NCBI GenBank assembly: GCA_016903655.1
Contig: JADQBC010000033.1
Coordinates: forward strand, 1-33,243
Direction of reading: 5' to 3'
Length of the DNA stretch: 33,243 nucleotides
DNA from: Gomphosphaeria aponina SAG 52.96 = DSM 107014
GTDB taxonomy: Bacteria; Cyanobacteriota; Cyanobacteriia; Cyanobacteriales; Gomphosphaeriaceae
Of this stretch, positions 24,725 to 32,765 are shown piece after piece. Within the stretch, counting starts at the first letter, position 1. Every line of letters begins with the position of its first letter. A model generated the notes under the pieces. The model saw only the letters and a program-made list of their open reading frames with translations. It was not told where the DNA came from and did no database searches. The translations under genes and the position numbers were made by a program.

Positions 24725-25192
24725 TTACCATTGCTTCATGGCTCGTGATATTTCGCGGTCGTCCTGACGACGCTTAATAGTTTCGCGCTTATCGTGGAGT
24801 TTCTTACCTTTACCCAGTCCTAAACTCACCTTTACCCAGCCTCCCTTAAAATACATTTTCAATGGTACTAAAGTTAAACCTTGCTGTTCCAAATGACCGA
24901 TGAGTTTATTAATTTCCTTGCGGTGTAACAAAAGTTTACGACTACGGCGGGGGTCATGGTTAAAATATTCCCCGCTAGCTTGGTAAGGGGAAATATGCAC
25001 ATTAATTAATATAGCTTCCCCATTGCGGATCAGAGCATAACCATCCCGTAGGTTTACTTTCCCTGCTCTGATGGACTTAACCTCTGTTCCCGATAACTGC
25101 ACTCCCGCCTCATAAGTTTCTATGATCTCATATAAATAGCGAGCTTGACGGTTATCACTAATTATTTTGATTCCTTCTTCTTTATTACCCAT
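24725..25192 (-). CDS. smpB: SsrA-binding protein SmpB
   Basis: A 155-aa RNA-binding protein that delivers tmRNA to stalled ribosomes. Visible are YEAGVQLSGTEVKSIRAGKV, LRDGYALI, HISPYQASGEYFNHDPRRSR, LLLHRKEI, LTLVPLKMYFKGGWVKVSLG and the basic tail KGKKLHDKRETIKRRQDDRE. I took the ATG at 25192 (MGNKEEGIKIISDNRQARY), which gives the standard length. The longer frame to 25261 adds a non-conserved segment and has no supporting RBS. tmRNA itself is not in the window. Confidence 0.95.
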   Translation of the reverse strand: MGNKEEGIKIISDNRQARYLYEIIETYEAGVQLSGTEVKSIRAGKVNLRDGYALIRNGEAILINVHISPYQASGEYFNHDPRRSRKLLLHRKEINKLIGHLEQQGLTLVPLKMYFKGGWVKVSLGLGKGKKLHDKRETIKRRQDDREISRAMKQW

Positions 25193-25453
25193 ATATCTCC
25201 AACTCTCTTTTAACCAACACCTACCCCCCTTCTTCGGTTTTTTCACGATAACACAAAACAATTTTGCTCCATCCTTGCCCCTTTCACGGCAACAGTAATC
25301 ATAGATAAAGCAATAAATTTTTATGTAAATTTAAGCTATTATAAATTGTATTAATGCTTTAGCCCACCATTATTAAGTCATTTAGAGAAAAATTCAACTT
25401 GCTAATGTATAGTAATTTAAGTAGGTAGGCAAAATTATTTATCCAATTTCTTA

Positions 25454-25516
25454 CGGGGCGGGCCAGCGGGATCACCTATGTTGCACAACAAAAATTGATT
25501 GTTCAAAACCCGCCCT
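25454..25516. repeat. Dispersed GC-rich inverted repeat
   Basis: Arms GGGCGGG (25456-25462) and CCCGCCC (25509-25515) enclose a 46-nt centre. The 13-mer GGGCGGGTTTTGA, the reverse complement of 25503-25515, recurs at 484-496, so this is a dispersed element. The surrounding region 25193-25524 contains no gene that I can support. Confidence 0.55.
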
Positions 25517-25524
25517 CACCCATG

Positions 25525-25631
25525 TATAGCAGAAGCGCGATCGGCTCCAGGGCAGAAGGCAGAAGGAAAACCCTTACTATTATTAAGTTTTAGATTTTGA
25601 TAATGTCAATACTATTCCCCTCTTTGCTATA
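25525..25631. mobile_element. 107-bp TATAGC-ended element, copy 1
   Basis: Identical base for base to 25682-25788. It begins TATAGCAGAAGCGCGATCGG and ends CCCCTCTTTGCTATA. The ends are inverted relative to each other over TATAGC and a few more bases (tatagcAGA / tatagcAAA). It contains no ORF. It looks like a small non-autonomous (MITE-like) element or other mobile repeat; a flanking target duplication beyond TA is not evident. Confidence 0.65.
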
Positions 25632-25681
25632 ATTAATTTTGTCTAATTACTTATCTCCTCGGCGATCGCCCTATCCTGGAA

Positions 25682-25788
25682 TATAGCAGAAGCGCGATCG
25701 GCTCCAGGGCAGAAGGCAGAAGGAAAACCCTTACTATTATTAAGTTTTAGATTTTGATAATGTCAATACTATTCCCCTCTTTGCTATA
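25682..25788. mobile_element. 107-bp TATAGC-ended element, copy 2
   Basis: Perfect copy of 25525-25631, with 50 bp between the two copies. Its right boundary at 25788 cuts directly into the 3' part of a decayed minus-strand gene (25789-26102), replacing that gene's C-terminus with element-encoded residues. A 21-bp piece of its end also occurs at 430-450. Confidence 0.7.
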
Positions 25789-26102
25789 GGACCAATAAGA
25801 TCATTAACCGCACTAATAACTTCTGCTATACTATTGAGCAATTGGCGCAAATTTTGAATGTCATTAATTGCAGCATTTAGTTTATCAATTGAGGCTTTTA
25901 TTTTAGCACCTGGACTATCATCTGGTAAAGTAACTGATGCGACACTTATTGTAAACAAATCGATATTTAATTCAGCTAATCCGATTTGTATTTAATTAAA
26001 AATTCTGCTATGTTTACCTAGAGTAATTGTTCCATTTGTTTAATTTTTCAATCTCAGAGCGAAAAGCCGCTCTCTTTCTAATTTTAATTCATTGATTGTC
26101 AT
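25789..26102 (-). pseudogene. Decayed small coiled-coil protein gene, interrupted by the 107-bp element
   Basis: On the minus strand a strong RBS (aaggag) precedes ATG at 26102, giving MTINELKLERERLFALR. Coding potential then jumps frames (EIEKLNK, then VNIAEFLIKYKS) and resumes as IQIGLAELNIDLFTISVA and PGAKIKASIDKLNAAINDI, continuing QNLRQLLNSIAEVISAVN. It runs into the repeat at 25788. The open stretch 25740-25958 has no ATG (only TTG) and ends inside the element. I infer an ancestral protein of about 110 residues rich in helices. The RBS type and general character resemble the intact small helical protein at 31156, but no clear homology is visible. Confidence 0.55.
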
Positions 26103-26108
26103 TCATTT

Positions 26109-26453
26109 TTGCTTCTCCTTAAAATAACTTGTTCCAAATCTTATTTATCCTTTTTGAAAGAATCAGAAGTAAATGATGAAGAAATTGGAGAAATTTATCG
26201 TAAAAGGTGGGGTAGAGAAACTCTATGGAAGTTGTTAAAAATGCCTTTAAAATTAGATAAATTGATAACTAAAAATGAAAATGGTATTAGAAGACAAATT
26301 TATAGTTGTTTAATTGGTTATATTTTATTGCAATTAATAGATATACCAGAAGAGATTGGTAAAAAAAGTTTAGATAAATTGCGTTATCTTCAATCTTTTA
26401 TGTCTGAAAATATCAGTTACATTCATTGGTTCAGACGCATGAATTACACTTGA
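26109..26453 (+). pseudogene. IS4-type transposase C-terminal remnant
   Basis: Only the last third of a DDE transposase remains. EEIGEIYRKRWGRETLWKLL carries the Y-x-x-R-W...E signature (Y-(2)-R-(3)-E-(6)-K type) of IS4-group enzymes. The C-terminal SYIHWFRRM and a helical segment LDKLITKNENG precede the stop. The catalytic DD portion and the start are missing; the open frame begins at a TTG. The insertion lies right upstream of the decayed coiled-coil gene. Element ends cannot be placed. Confidence 0.7.
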
Positions 26454-26590
26454 GCCAAAATAGATAGTTTGCCAAAGTGTAAGATACGCTTCAATGTAAA
26501 GTTTTGTTACGAGATTCAAGGTTTCTGGGAAAAAAAAGCCCTAAATCATATAATCAGAATGCAACCTAATTAAACCAGGAAAAAAAAGAA

Positions 26591-27604
26591 ATGGGTGGTA
26601 GAAATGACTTTGATTATTATGTAGCTTGTGAATCTGACAGACCTAAAAACTGCCAACCCCAGGGAGGAGTATTACTTATTGGTGGAGCGGAAGGGGAAAA
26701 ATCAGGGGAAAATGAAGCAACACGCTGGTTTCTAGAAAGAGCAAAAAATGGCAAATATTTAGTATTACGGACAGGCAGAATAGGCGGACAGGCGGACTGG
26801 GTCTGTAAGTATTATGGAGACTATATTCACTCAGCAGCAGAACTGGCTATTAACAGTAGCCAAGCTGCTAATAATTCAAGAGTAATTGATTATCTTCAAG
26901 ATGCTGATGCTTTATTTATTGCAGGAGGCGATCAAAATGAATATCAAGAGTTATGGGAAGATACAGATGTAGAAGATACCATTAATTATTTAGTCAATGA
27001 AAAGAAAACACCGATTGCGGGAACAAGTGCAGGAATGGCAATTTTAGGTGACTATTATTATGCTCCCGATCATCAAGGGGTTTTAAGCTCCGAAATTCTT
27101 AATGATCCTTATCATTTTAATACAGAAACTATTCATAAAAGTAACTTTCTTAAAATTCCTTTTCTGGAGCGAGTGATTACAGATACTCATTTAGATAGGA
27201 TTAACAGCCAAAATCCAGAAACCAGATATGGACGTGCTTTGGGATTATTAGCCAGAGTGGTTAATGAAAATGGCTTAAATAATTATGCCTTATGTTTAGA
27301 AGAAGGGGCATTTGTAGCCATAGATGAAAATGGCAAAGCTCAAGTTTTTGGCAATGGGACAAAAACAGGTCAAGATGCTTATTTTTTACAAACAAATGGG
27401 GCATTACCTGAACAAATTTTACCAGGTTGGCCCTTGGTTTGGGATAATGAAGGTAAAGCAGTAAAAGTCTATTCTATCCCAGGCGATCGCCATGGTAGTG
27501 GTTATTTTAATTTAAACAATTGGCAAGATGCTCATGGGGGTAAATGGGAATATTGGTTTACATTCGGGGGAAAATCAGGGTTAAGAAAAAGAATTATAGA
27601 CTAA
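26591..27604 (+). CDS. Cyanophycinase-like peptidase, family S51
   Basis: 337 aa, without a signal peptide, so cytosolic. S51 features: an early GGVLLIGGAEG, ALFIAGGDQNEY (oxyanion/GGDQ loop at 112-115), the nucleophile Ser146 in PIAGTSAGMAILGD, and DTHLDRINSQNPETRYGR with His200 in the place of the cyanophycinase catalytic His. Cyanophycinase cuts multi-L-arginyl-poly-aspartate to beta-Asp-Arg dipeptides. This protein is a little longer than CphB and diverges in its C-terminal part (from about 260: LPGWPLVWDNEGKAV... ), so it may act on another isoaspartyl substrate. It converges with the amylase gene across a shared terminator. The RBS before the ATG is A-rich (aggaaaaaaaag). Confidence 0.82.
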   Translation: MGGRNDFDYYVACESDRPKNCQPQGGVLLIGGAEGEKSGENEATRWFLERAKNGKYLVLRTGRIGGQADWVCKYYGDYIHSAAELAINSSQAANNSRVIDYLQDADALFIAGGDQNEYQELWEDTDVEDTINYLVNEKKTPIAGTSAGMAILGDYYYAPDHQGVLSSEILNDPYHFNTETIHKSNFLKIPFLERVITDTHLDRINSQNPETRYGRALGLLARVVNENGLNNYALCLEEGAFVAIDENGKAQVFGNGTKTGQDAYFLQTNGALPEQILPGWPLVWDNEGKAVKVYSIPGDRHGSGYFNLNNWQDAHGGKWEYWFTFGGKSGLRKRIID

Positions 27605-27684
27605 AATTAAGGGCAATTAACAATGAAAAGTTAACCATAAACATTGATTAAGTTCAAAGTCCAGTTAATTAATTTTGATAGACA

Positions 27685-27716
27685 AAAAAAGCGATGCCGT
27701 AGGCATCGCCCTTTTT
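27685..27716. terminator. Bidirectional intrinsic terminator
   Basis: A-tract AAAAAAA, perfect 8-bp stem GCGATGCC (27691-27698) with loop GTA and GGCATCGC (27702-27709), then a CCTTTTT T-tract. It works in both directions and sits between the convergent cyanophycinase-like and amylase genes. Confidence 0.9.
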
Positions 27717-27728
27717 CAATTATTTATC

Positions 27729-29072
27729 TTATGCTTGTGGGGCATAAACTGTATAACCACGGGGTGGTGCAGAAAAATTACCACGACCATCACCATGAAC
27801 AAATTGATTGGCAGGAGTAGAATTATCTTGAGCGCTCCACCAAGCAACAGGTTTAAACTCAATATTCTGCCATTGAGTTGATACCCATGCACCATTCCAA
27901 CCATCTCCTGTGTTATTGAGAACAAAAATTAAACCTGGTTTATCTTCCCAACCCGTTCGTTCCATAATATATAAATTGTCATCCACCCAGAGATTATTTG
28001 TGGAACCCCCTGCAAAATCTTCATGTACTTTGATCAACGCATTAATCCCATGGGGTGTTCCTGCTTGAGCTAAACCATAATTGTAGTAGTCTTTCCAGTA
28101 AACACAGGGATAACCTTCATGGGTGAGAATAAAGCTGTAAGCCAAAAGTTTATCCTGAACAATTTCAGGGCCTTCTCTCTCTCTAAAGTCATGGTTATCC
28201 ACAAAAGTCACCGCATTAAAAGGTTGATCTTTAAAGACAGTTTCATGGCTTAACAATTCCCGCAAACTAAATCCAAATGTATCGCAAAGCTCCTTTAATT
28301 TATATCTCAAAGGAAAATCAAAAGCATCAATGGGATTATCATTATCTTCATTTACTTGGTTAAGCCAATATTCTATTTGACTATCCCCTGACCAGTTTTC
28401 CCCAACACCATAGGGTTTAAATAGCTGACCATTTTTAGTATATTCCTTCTTTTGAATCGCTTTGATCAGCCAAGTATTGTAACCTTTAACAAAATCATAG
28501 CGAAAACCATCAAAGCCAATTTCTTCAACTAACCATTTGGCTAATTTAATTATTTCAGCATAAACATAAGGATTACTATGGCTCAAATCTGGCATATCTC
28601 CAAATGCTCCTTCATCCTTTTCCTTAAAGGGACTAGGATGAAAACAATCCCAACTGCGAAAGAATTTCTCACTTTTAATTTTATTAAAAAGTGTCCAACG
28701 AGATTTTCCATCTCTTTGATTAACTTCTTGCTCATCTGCACCATTATTGTGATTGAGTACCATGTCAGCAATTACAGCTAAATTATTTCGGTGAGCTAAT
28801 TCAATTAACTTGAGAAGAGCTTGTTTTGAACCAAACCATGTTTTCACAGAGCCTTTTTGCTCAAATTCACCAAGATCGTAATAATCATAGGGATCATAAC
28901 CCATAGATGGACCATTAATATTTGGTGGTTTGTGTACTGGGGGTAGCCATAAAGCAGAAATACCTACTTCAGCAAGGGAAGGAATTTTTTCTTGAATATA
29001 ATCCCACCAAACAAATTCTTTATTATCTACTTTCGGACAATCCCAGTAGAAAGCTTGCATCATTACGCCCAT
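27729..29072 (-). CDS. Alpha-amylase, glycoside hydrolase family 13
   Basis: 447 aa with no signal peptide, so a cytoplasmic amylase that probably acts on glycogen or maltodextrins. The GH13 regions are complete: I ADMVLNHN, II GFRYDFVKG with nucleophile D193, III GVGENWSG with acid/base E225, IV FVDNHD with D295. FDGFRYDFVKGY and the compact C-terminal beta domain ending GNFSAPPRGYTVYAPQ recall the archaeal/plant-like GH13_6/7 branch rather than the secreted Bacillus type. An excellent SD (AGAGGAG) precedes the ATG at 29072. It is the last gene of the minus-strand run that starts at 32560, 101 bp after the holin-like gene. Confidence 0.9.
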   Translation of the reverse strand: MGVMMQAFYWDCPKVDNKEFVWWDYIQEKIPSLAEVGISALWLPPVHKPPNINGPSMGYDPYDYYDLGEFEQKGSVKTWFGSKQALLKLIELAHRNNLAVIADMVLNHNNGADEQEVNQRDGKSRWTLFNKIKSEKFFRSWDCFHPSPFKEKDEGAFGDMPDLSHSNPYVYAEIIKLAKWLVEEIGFDGFRYDFVKGYNTWLIKAIQKKEYTKNGQLFKPYGVGENWSGDSQIEYWLNQVNEDNDNPIDAFDFPLRYKLKELCDTFGFSLRELLSHETVFKDQPFNAVTFVDNHDFREREGPEIVQDKLLAYSFILTHEGYPCVYWKDYYNYGLAQAGTPHGINALIKVHEDFAGGSTNNLWVDDNLYIMERTGWEDKPGLIFVLNNTGDGWNGAWVSTQWQNIEFKPVAWWSAQDNSTPANQFVHGDGRGNFSAPPRGYTVYAPQA

Positions 29073-29173
29073 ATTTATCTCCTCTAATGTTAATTAATTA
29101 AAAGACAATTTGACTTTGTTTGAACACCAAAACTTTTAATTTCGTTATGGCCATTAATCCTGAAAAACTAAGA

Positions 29174-29473
29174 TTATTCACCTTCTTCCTCTATCACTCC
29201 ATCTCCAAGTCCAGGTCGTACTTGATAGCCAACTATTAAAGTTACAGTAGCAGTTATCAGAGAAGATAGTGCAGTTTTCAACTCAGCTTTGTGTTGCTCA
29301 TTTAGGTTATCCGCCACCCAGGGTACACTAAGCAACAAGCTATATACAAATATACTTAACAGTGCTCCTACTGCTGATGCACCGCTCGCAAATGCTACTT
29401 TTCTGTTTATGGATGAATTTTCAGTTTTTAACTGTTTTGTTGGATGTTGGGTTAAATTTGTCATTTGTGTCAA
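29174..29473 (-). CDS. Small two-TM holin-like membrane protein
   Basis: 99 aa. A polar N-terminus of 26 residues is followed by TM1 (about 28-50, ASGASAVGALLSIFVYSLLL), a charged connecting loop (NLNEQHKAELK), and TM2 (about 67-86, ALSSLITATVTLIVGY). It ends in the acidic tail RPGLGDGVIEEEGE. Size, two-helix hairpin topology and the GY-x-V-R-P-G tail remind me of small phage-type holins, but I cannot name a family. It sits directly after genes for an SH3b lipoprotein and a peptidoglycan-binding protein, which fits a wall-access role. Simple alternatives are a membrane stress peptide or an assembly factor. Confidence 0.72.
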   Translation of the reverse strand: MTQMTNLTQHPTKQLKTENSSINRKVAFASGASAVGALLSIFVYSLLLSVPWVADNLNEQHKAELKTALSSLITATVTLIVGYQVRPGLGDGVIEEEGE

Positions 29474-29525
29474 TTGTTAATAAAAAGTTGACTGAAGAAA
29501 ATTATCAATAATCTAGAATATTAAC

Positions 29526-30065
29526 TTAAGGACAAGTGGTAAGAGCAGCAGCACATTGTTCTTCTGGATTTAACCAACCTTGAATATTTTTGGAGCGAAC
29601 TAATACCCACTCCCCAGAACAACTAACCATTGTAACCGAACTAGAGGATTCAGCATATCCTACTACTTCACTGGTTTCTCTAGGTTCACTATATAGAGCA
29701 ACATTATTGCTGTTATAACCACGAGTATTTAAGCCAAGAAGAGAAGCATAAACCCAGCCTTCTCCTTGAAAATCAACCTCTTGCAATTCAGGATTGATAG
29801 GAGAGATAAACAGCCAGTTGTTCTGATGCTCTAAAACATTTACTTCTGTATATAAAGGCAAATTTCCAATGATTTCACTTTGAGAATTAGGCTGATTCCG
29901 CACATTCAGACCTTGAGGATCGGGATCGATGACATAAGCTCTAGTTTGACATACTTGTGCAATAGCTTGGGATTGACATCCAACTATTGCTAGTAAACTA
30001 CTGAAGAACCAAACTAATGCAGTGATCGAAGTGCAAGTTTTTCTACTTAATACTTGAGACATCAT
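29526..30065 (-). CDS. SH3b-domain lipoprotein
   Basis: 179 aa with a signal peptide whose hydrophobic core ends L-A-I-V-G-C (lipobox), so it is likely lipid-anchored. Two bacterial SH3 repeats follow: AYVIDPDPQGLNVRNQPNSQ...EGWVYASLLG and ALYSEPRETSEVVGYAESSS...GEWVLVRSKNIQGWLNP. SH3b modules usually bind peptidoglycan or protein partners in the envelope. Cysteines at about 39, 154, 170 and 178 may form disulfides, in keeping with an extracytoplasmic place. It lies 65 bp after the peptidoglycan-binding protein gene and 52 bp before the holin-like gene, all on the same strand. Confidence 0.83.
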   Translation of the reverse strand: MMSQVLSRKTCTSITALVWFFSSLLAIVGCQSQAIAQVCQTRAYVIDPDPQGLNVRNQPNSQSEIIGNLPLYTEVNVLEHQNNWLFISPINPELQEVDFQGEGWVYASLLGLNTRGYNSNNVALYSEPRETSEVVGYAESSSSVTMVSCSGEWVLVRSKNIQGWLNPEEQCAAALTTCP

Positions 30066-30130
30066 AAATTTTCAGATTCGGGTAGTTCTTATATAAAAAT
30101 CTACCACGTTATATTATCACTGCCTAATTT

Positions 30131-31066
30131 TCAAGAAGATGGGAATTTTTGTTCTAGATCATCTCCTGGAATAATAGTTGTGTAAAAAAGATAATCTTTA
30201 TTTTTTTGATAACGTTGATCCTGCTTAATAATTGCCATAAAATCTTTATGCCCTTCACGAGTTCGTCCTACTAAGCAACCTGCACTAGCCTTTTTAATAG
30301 ATGTGCGGGGATAATCATAGCCATAGTGCTGATTAATGCCAAAATAACCTGTGTCTCTTTTATCGCCAGTGCGAACCATATCTTGATTCAAATCTCTACA
30401 TACTGTAACTTCTCCTTTTTGAACAAGTGCTTCATGGGGTTCGGCATTCCCATGAGTTCCAACTTGCCAAGCTTTGTATTGACCAAACTCAATTCTAGCT
30501 GCACCTTTTGGATTCATTGGATTTACAGTATAATATTTTCCAGGTTCTGTTGTAGCTTCCCAAATGCCAATAATTTTAGGTTGTCCCTGATCAAATTCGA
30601 TCACAATTCTTACATCATTAAAGTGGTCTGGTTCATCTGCATTTAATTTCCCGTCTGGATTCATCCCCTCAACATAAACAATGTTATATTCTTTGGGTTT
30701 AAGAGCAATAACATAGTTCTTTTGTTTCATGTACTTTATAATGCGACTTGCAAGTGAATTATTTAAGCCATCAATATCCACTTTTGGTTTTAAACGAGGA
30801 TCATCTGCTTTAGTTTCGATTAATAACTTTGCTGTTTTAGGACCCATAAAACCTGGTTCTCCAGTGCTGGGATCATCTAAACCCATTAGCTTTTGAAATT
30901 CTAAAAGTGCTGCTGTAGAAATAGGACCAAACTTACCATCAGCAGGTGGTTCAAGTAATTGAAACCCAATTAATACTGTTTGCACATTTTTAGCTAATTC
31001 TATATCTTCGTAGATTGCTTCTGGTGAATATTCTAATTTGGCATTATAAAATTCAGACAAATTCAT
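30131..31066 (-). CDS. Peptidoglycan-binding protein with YkuD-like C-terminal region
   Basis: 311 aa. Residues about 22-84 form a PG_binding_1 domain (VQTVLIGFQLLEPPADGKFG, STAALLEFQKLMGL, PGFMGPKTAKLL). Residues about 120-300 are beta-rich and include GINQHYGYDYP (H247) and KKASAGCLVG (S261-A-G-C264). The H-(x~14)-S-x-G-C spacing resembles the L,D-transpeptidase/YkuD active site, and the fold could equally be a related amidase or endolysin-like domain. No signal peptide is visible, so export by another route or a cytosolic pool awaiting release is implied. The SD aaggag before the ATG is strong. Confidence 0.75.
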   Translation of the reverse strand: MNLSEFYNAKLEYSPEAIYEDIELAKNVQTVLIGFQLLEPPADGKFGPISTAALLEFQKLMGLDDPSTGEPGFMGPKTAKLLIETKADDPRLKPKVDIDGLNNSLASRIIKYMKQKNYVIALKPKEYNIVYVEGMNPDGKLNADEPDHFNDVRIVIEFDQGQPKIIGIWEATTEPGKYYTVNPMNPKGAARIEFGQYKAWQVGTHGNAEPHEALVQKGEVTVCRDLNQDMVRTGDKRDTGYFGINQHYGYDYPRTSIKKASAGCLVGRTREGHKDFMAIIKQDQRYQKNKDYLFYTTIIPGDDLEQKFPSS

Positions 31067-31155
31067 GATTTTTCTCCTTAACTTTAATACAAAACACTAA
31101 AATTATTACTGACTAGACTTTGAAAACTAATTTGGCTGAAATATTTTTATTTTAG

Positions 31156-31452
31156 TTAAATGCCAATTCTGGTTAAAAATATCATAAAACGAGGAATCGC
31201 TCCTAATAGAGTTTGAGTATCACCAGCTTGTTGAATTTCTTGGCGAATCTCTTGCATTTTTGCAACATCGTCATCAGTACAAATTACTCCATCTTCCAGC
31301 AACTCTACCCGTGCTATTAAATAGGTAGAAAAAGCAGCATCACGAGATTTTTTCAGCTTCTTTTTTCCCTCAAAGTCAGCTCGTCTATATTCAATATCAA
31401 TGTGGGTTACGGTCAATGCTGCATCTTCAAGAACCTGAGAATCATTGTCCAT
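31156..31452 (-). CDS. Small helical protein, unknown function
   Basis: 98 aa, soluble, highly charged and predicted mostly helical (ADFEGKKKLKKSRDAAFSTY; DVAKMQEIRQEIQQAGD). It ends in a hydrophobic segment AIPRFMIFLTRIGI that could associate with a membrane or partner. A strong aaggag SD precedes the ATG. It sits between the coiled-coil lipoprotein and the peptidoglycan-binding gene, so a role in the same process is likely, though I recognise no family. Confidence 0.7.
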   Translation of the reverse strand: MDNDSQVLEDAALTVTHIDIEYRRADFEGKKKLKKSRDAAFSTYLIARVELLEDGVICTDDDVAKMQEIRQEIQQAGDTQTLLGAIPRFMIFLTRIGI

Positions 31453-31510
31453 TTTTTCTTTTCTCCTTATATCAAATATTATATTTTACATAATATTTTT
31501 AAAATAATAT

Positions 31511-32560
31511 TTATTGATTTGTGGTTTGCATTAAAGCCCTTAGTTCTGCCAAGATCTCTTCATCATTAGTATGACTACTTGGTGAATTGTTGCCTTCAGG
31601 TTGAGAATTACGACCTTCTAAAGCTTTATTGACCTCCGCTAGGATAATTTCAGCAGATTCTACTAATATTTCATCTGCTTTGATTTGAGCAATTAAATCT
31701 GATGATTGTTGTTTTAATGTACTGTAATCTTGTCCAGCAATAGAACCAACAGCATCTAAAATACCTGCAATTATAGTATTTATTGTATCCAGATCTAGTT
31801 GATCATATTCATCAATAAGATTTTCTAATTTTTTGCCCATTACTGCCGCTTGCAAACATTGTTTAACAGTTTCATTTTTTATTTTTTCTTCTTCACTTTT
31901 AATTTGTTGCCATTGCTCCATTAAGGAGCCAGCATTTGCTCTAATTTCTTGCTGTTGAGATGAACTTGCATTTGTATATTCATCTTGTAATCTATCAATT
32001 TTATCAATTACATCGTTACGATGCTGTAATAATCTGGGGGGATATTGATCAATTAGATTAGCAAAAGCGCCCATTTGAATAGTTAATTTTCCAGCATATT
32101 CTTTCGATTTTTCTACAGAATCTTTGGCTAAAAAGCTACCTTGTTCCAAATCATCATAGATTGAGGCAAATACCGAGTACTGGAATGTCAGATCATCCAT
32201 GAATTTTTGCCATTTTTCCTGAGCTTCTGGAGTCAACTCTATTGTATAAGGATCTATGGCTAAATCTATCTGCTCATCTGGAGTCAACTCTATTGTCAAA
32301 GGATCTATTGGCTCTAAAATTCTACTAGAATTAAGAATATTATTAATAAATTCTTCTCTAATTTCTTCTGGATTTCTTGGCACAGGTTCTAATTCCCGTT
32401 GACGCATATTGTCAATTGAATCAATACAAGCAATTGATTCTGACTTAAACTGAATTGCACCTATACGCAATGCTTTGGCTTTTTCAGGAGTACAACTACT
32501 AAGAGGAAAGCAAATCAGCAATAAAGGTAAGTATTTTAGGATTTTTTGATTCTTGAGCAT
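31511..32560 (-). CDS. Coiled-coil lipoprotein with internal repeat
   Basis: 349 aa. The signal peptide ends P-L-S-S-C23 (lipobox), so an envelope lipoprotein. Residues 85-97 and 103-114 are a near-duplicate (IDPLTIELTPDEQ / IDPYTIELTPEAQ), also visible as a DNA repeat at 32219-32308. Most of the rest is long amphipathic helix (RNDVIDKIDRLQDEYTNASS; EEEKIKNETVKQCLQAAVMG), suggesting coiled coils. There is one hydrophobic glycine-rich stretch, NTIIAGILDAVGSIAG (about 261-276). Family not recognised. It is the first gene of the minus-strand run towards the amylase. Confidence 0.78.
   Translation of the reverse strand: MLKNQKILKYLPLLLICFPLSSCTPEKAKALRIGAIQFKSESIACIDSIDNMRQRELEPVPRNPEEIREEFINNILNSSRILEPIDPLTIELTPDEQIDLAIDPYTIELTPEAQEKWQKFMDDLTFQYSVFASIYDDLEQGSFLAKDSVEKSKEYAGKLTIQMGAFANLIDQYPPRLLQHRNDVIDKIDRLQDEYTNASSSQQQEIRANAGSLMEQWQQIKSEEEKIKNETVKQCLQAAVMGKKLENLIDEYDQLDLDTINTIIAGILDAVGSIAGQDYSTLKQQSSDLIAQIKADEILVESAEIILAEVNKALEGRNSQPEGNNSPSSHTNDEEILAELRALMQTTNQ
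32219..32308 (-). repeat. Internal tandem repeat in the coiled-coil lipoprotein gene
   Basis: Two copies of a segment containing tctggagtcaactctattgt followed by aaggatctat encode IDPxTIELTPxxQ twice, about 54 bp apart, without frame change. Confidence 0.75.
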
Positions 32561-32765
32561 TATGGCTTACTTTCCTATCATTATATTCAATACTTTTGTA
32601 TTTTAAAAAAAATTAACACAGGTTTCTTCCCTCACTCTCAGTAGTTTGATTTTGAGTTGTTAATTTGGCTCTCTACATCTTAATAACGTTTCCCTAAGCC
32701 AATTTCTGAATTTTTCGAGTTAGAGGCTAATTTTGCTGCACCTCACTGGCTTCCGAGTGTTTAAT

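Noticed and set aside
25740-25958. Intact 72-aa gene
   Set aside because: Starts only at TTG, upstream coding is broken by frameshifts, and the C-terminus is encoded by the 107-bp repeat; treated as a pseudogene.
29174-32560. A prophage
   Set aside because: No capsid, tail, terminase, integrase or att-like repeats; only lysis-like functions are present.
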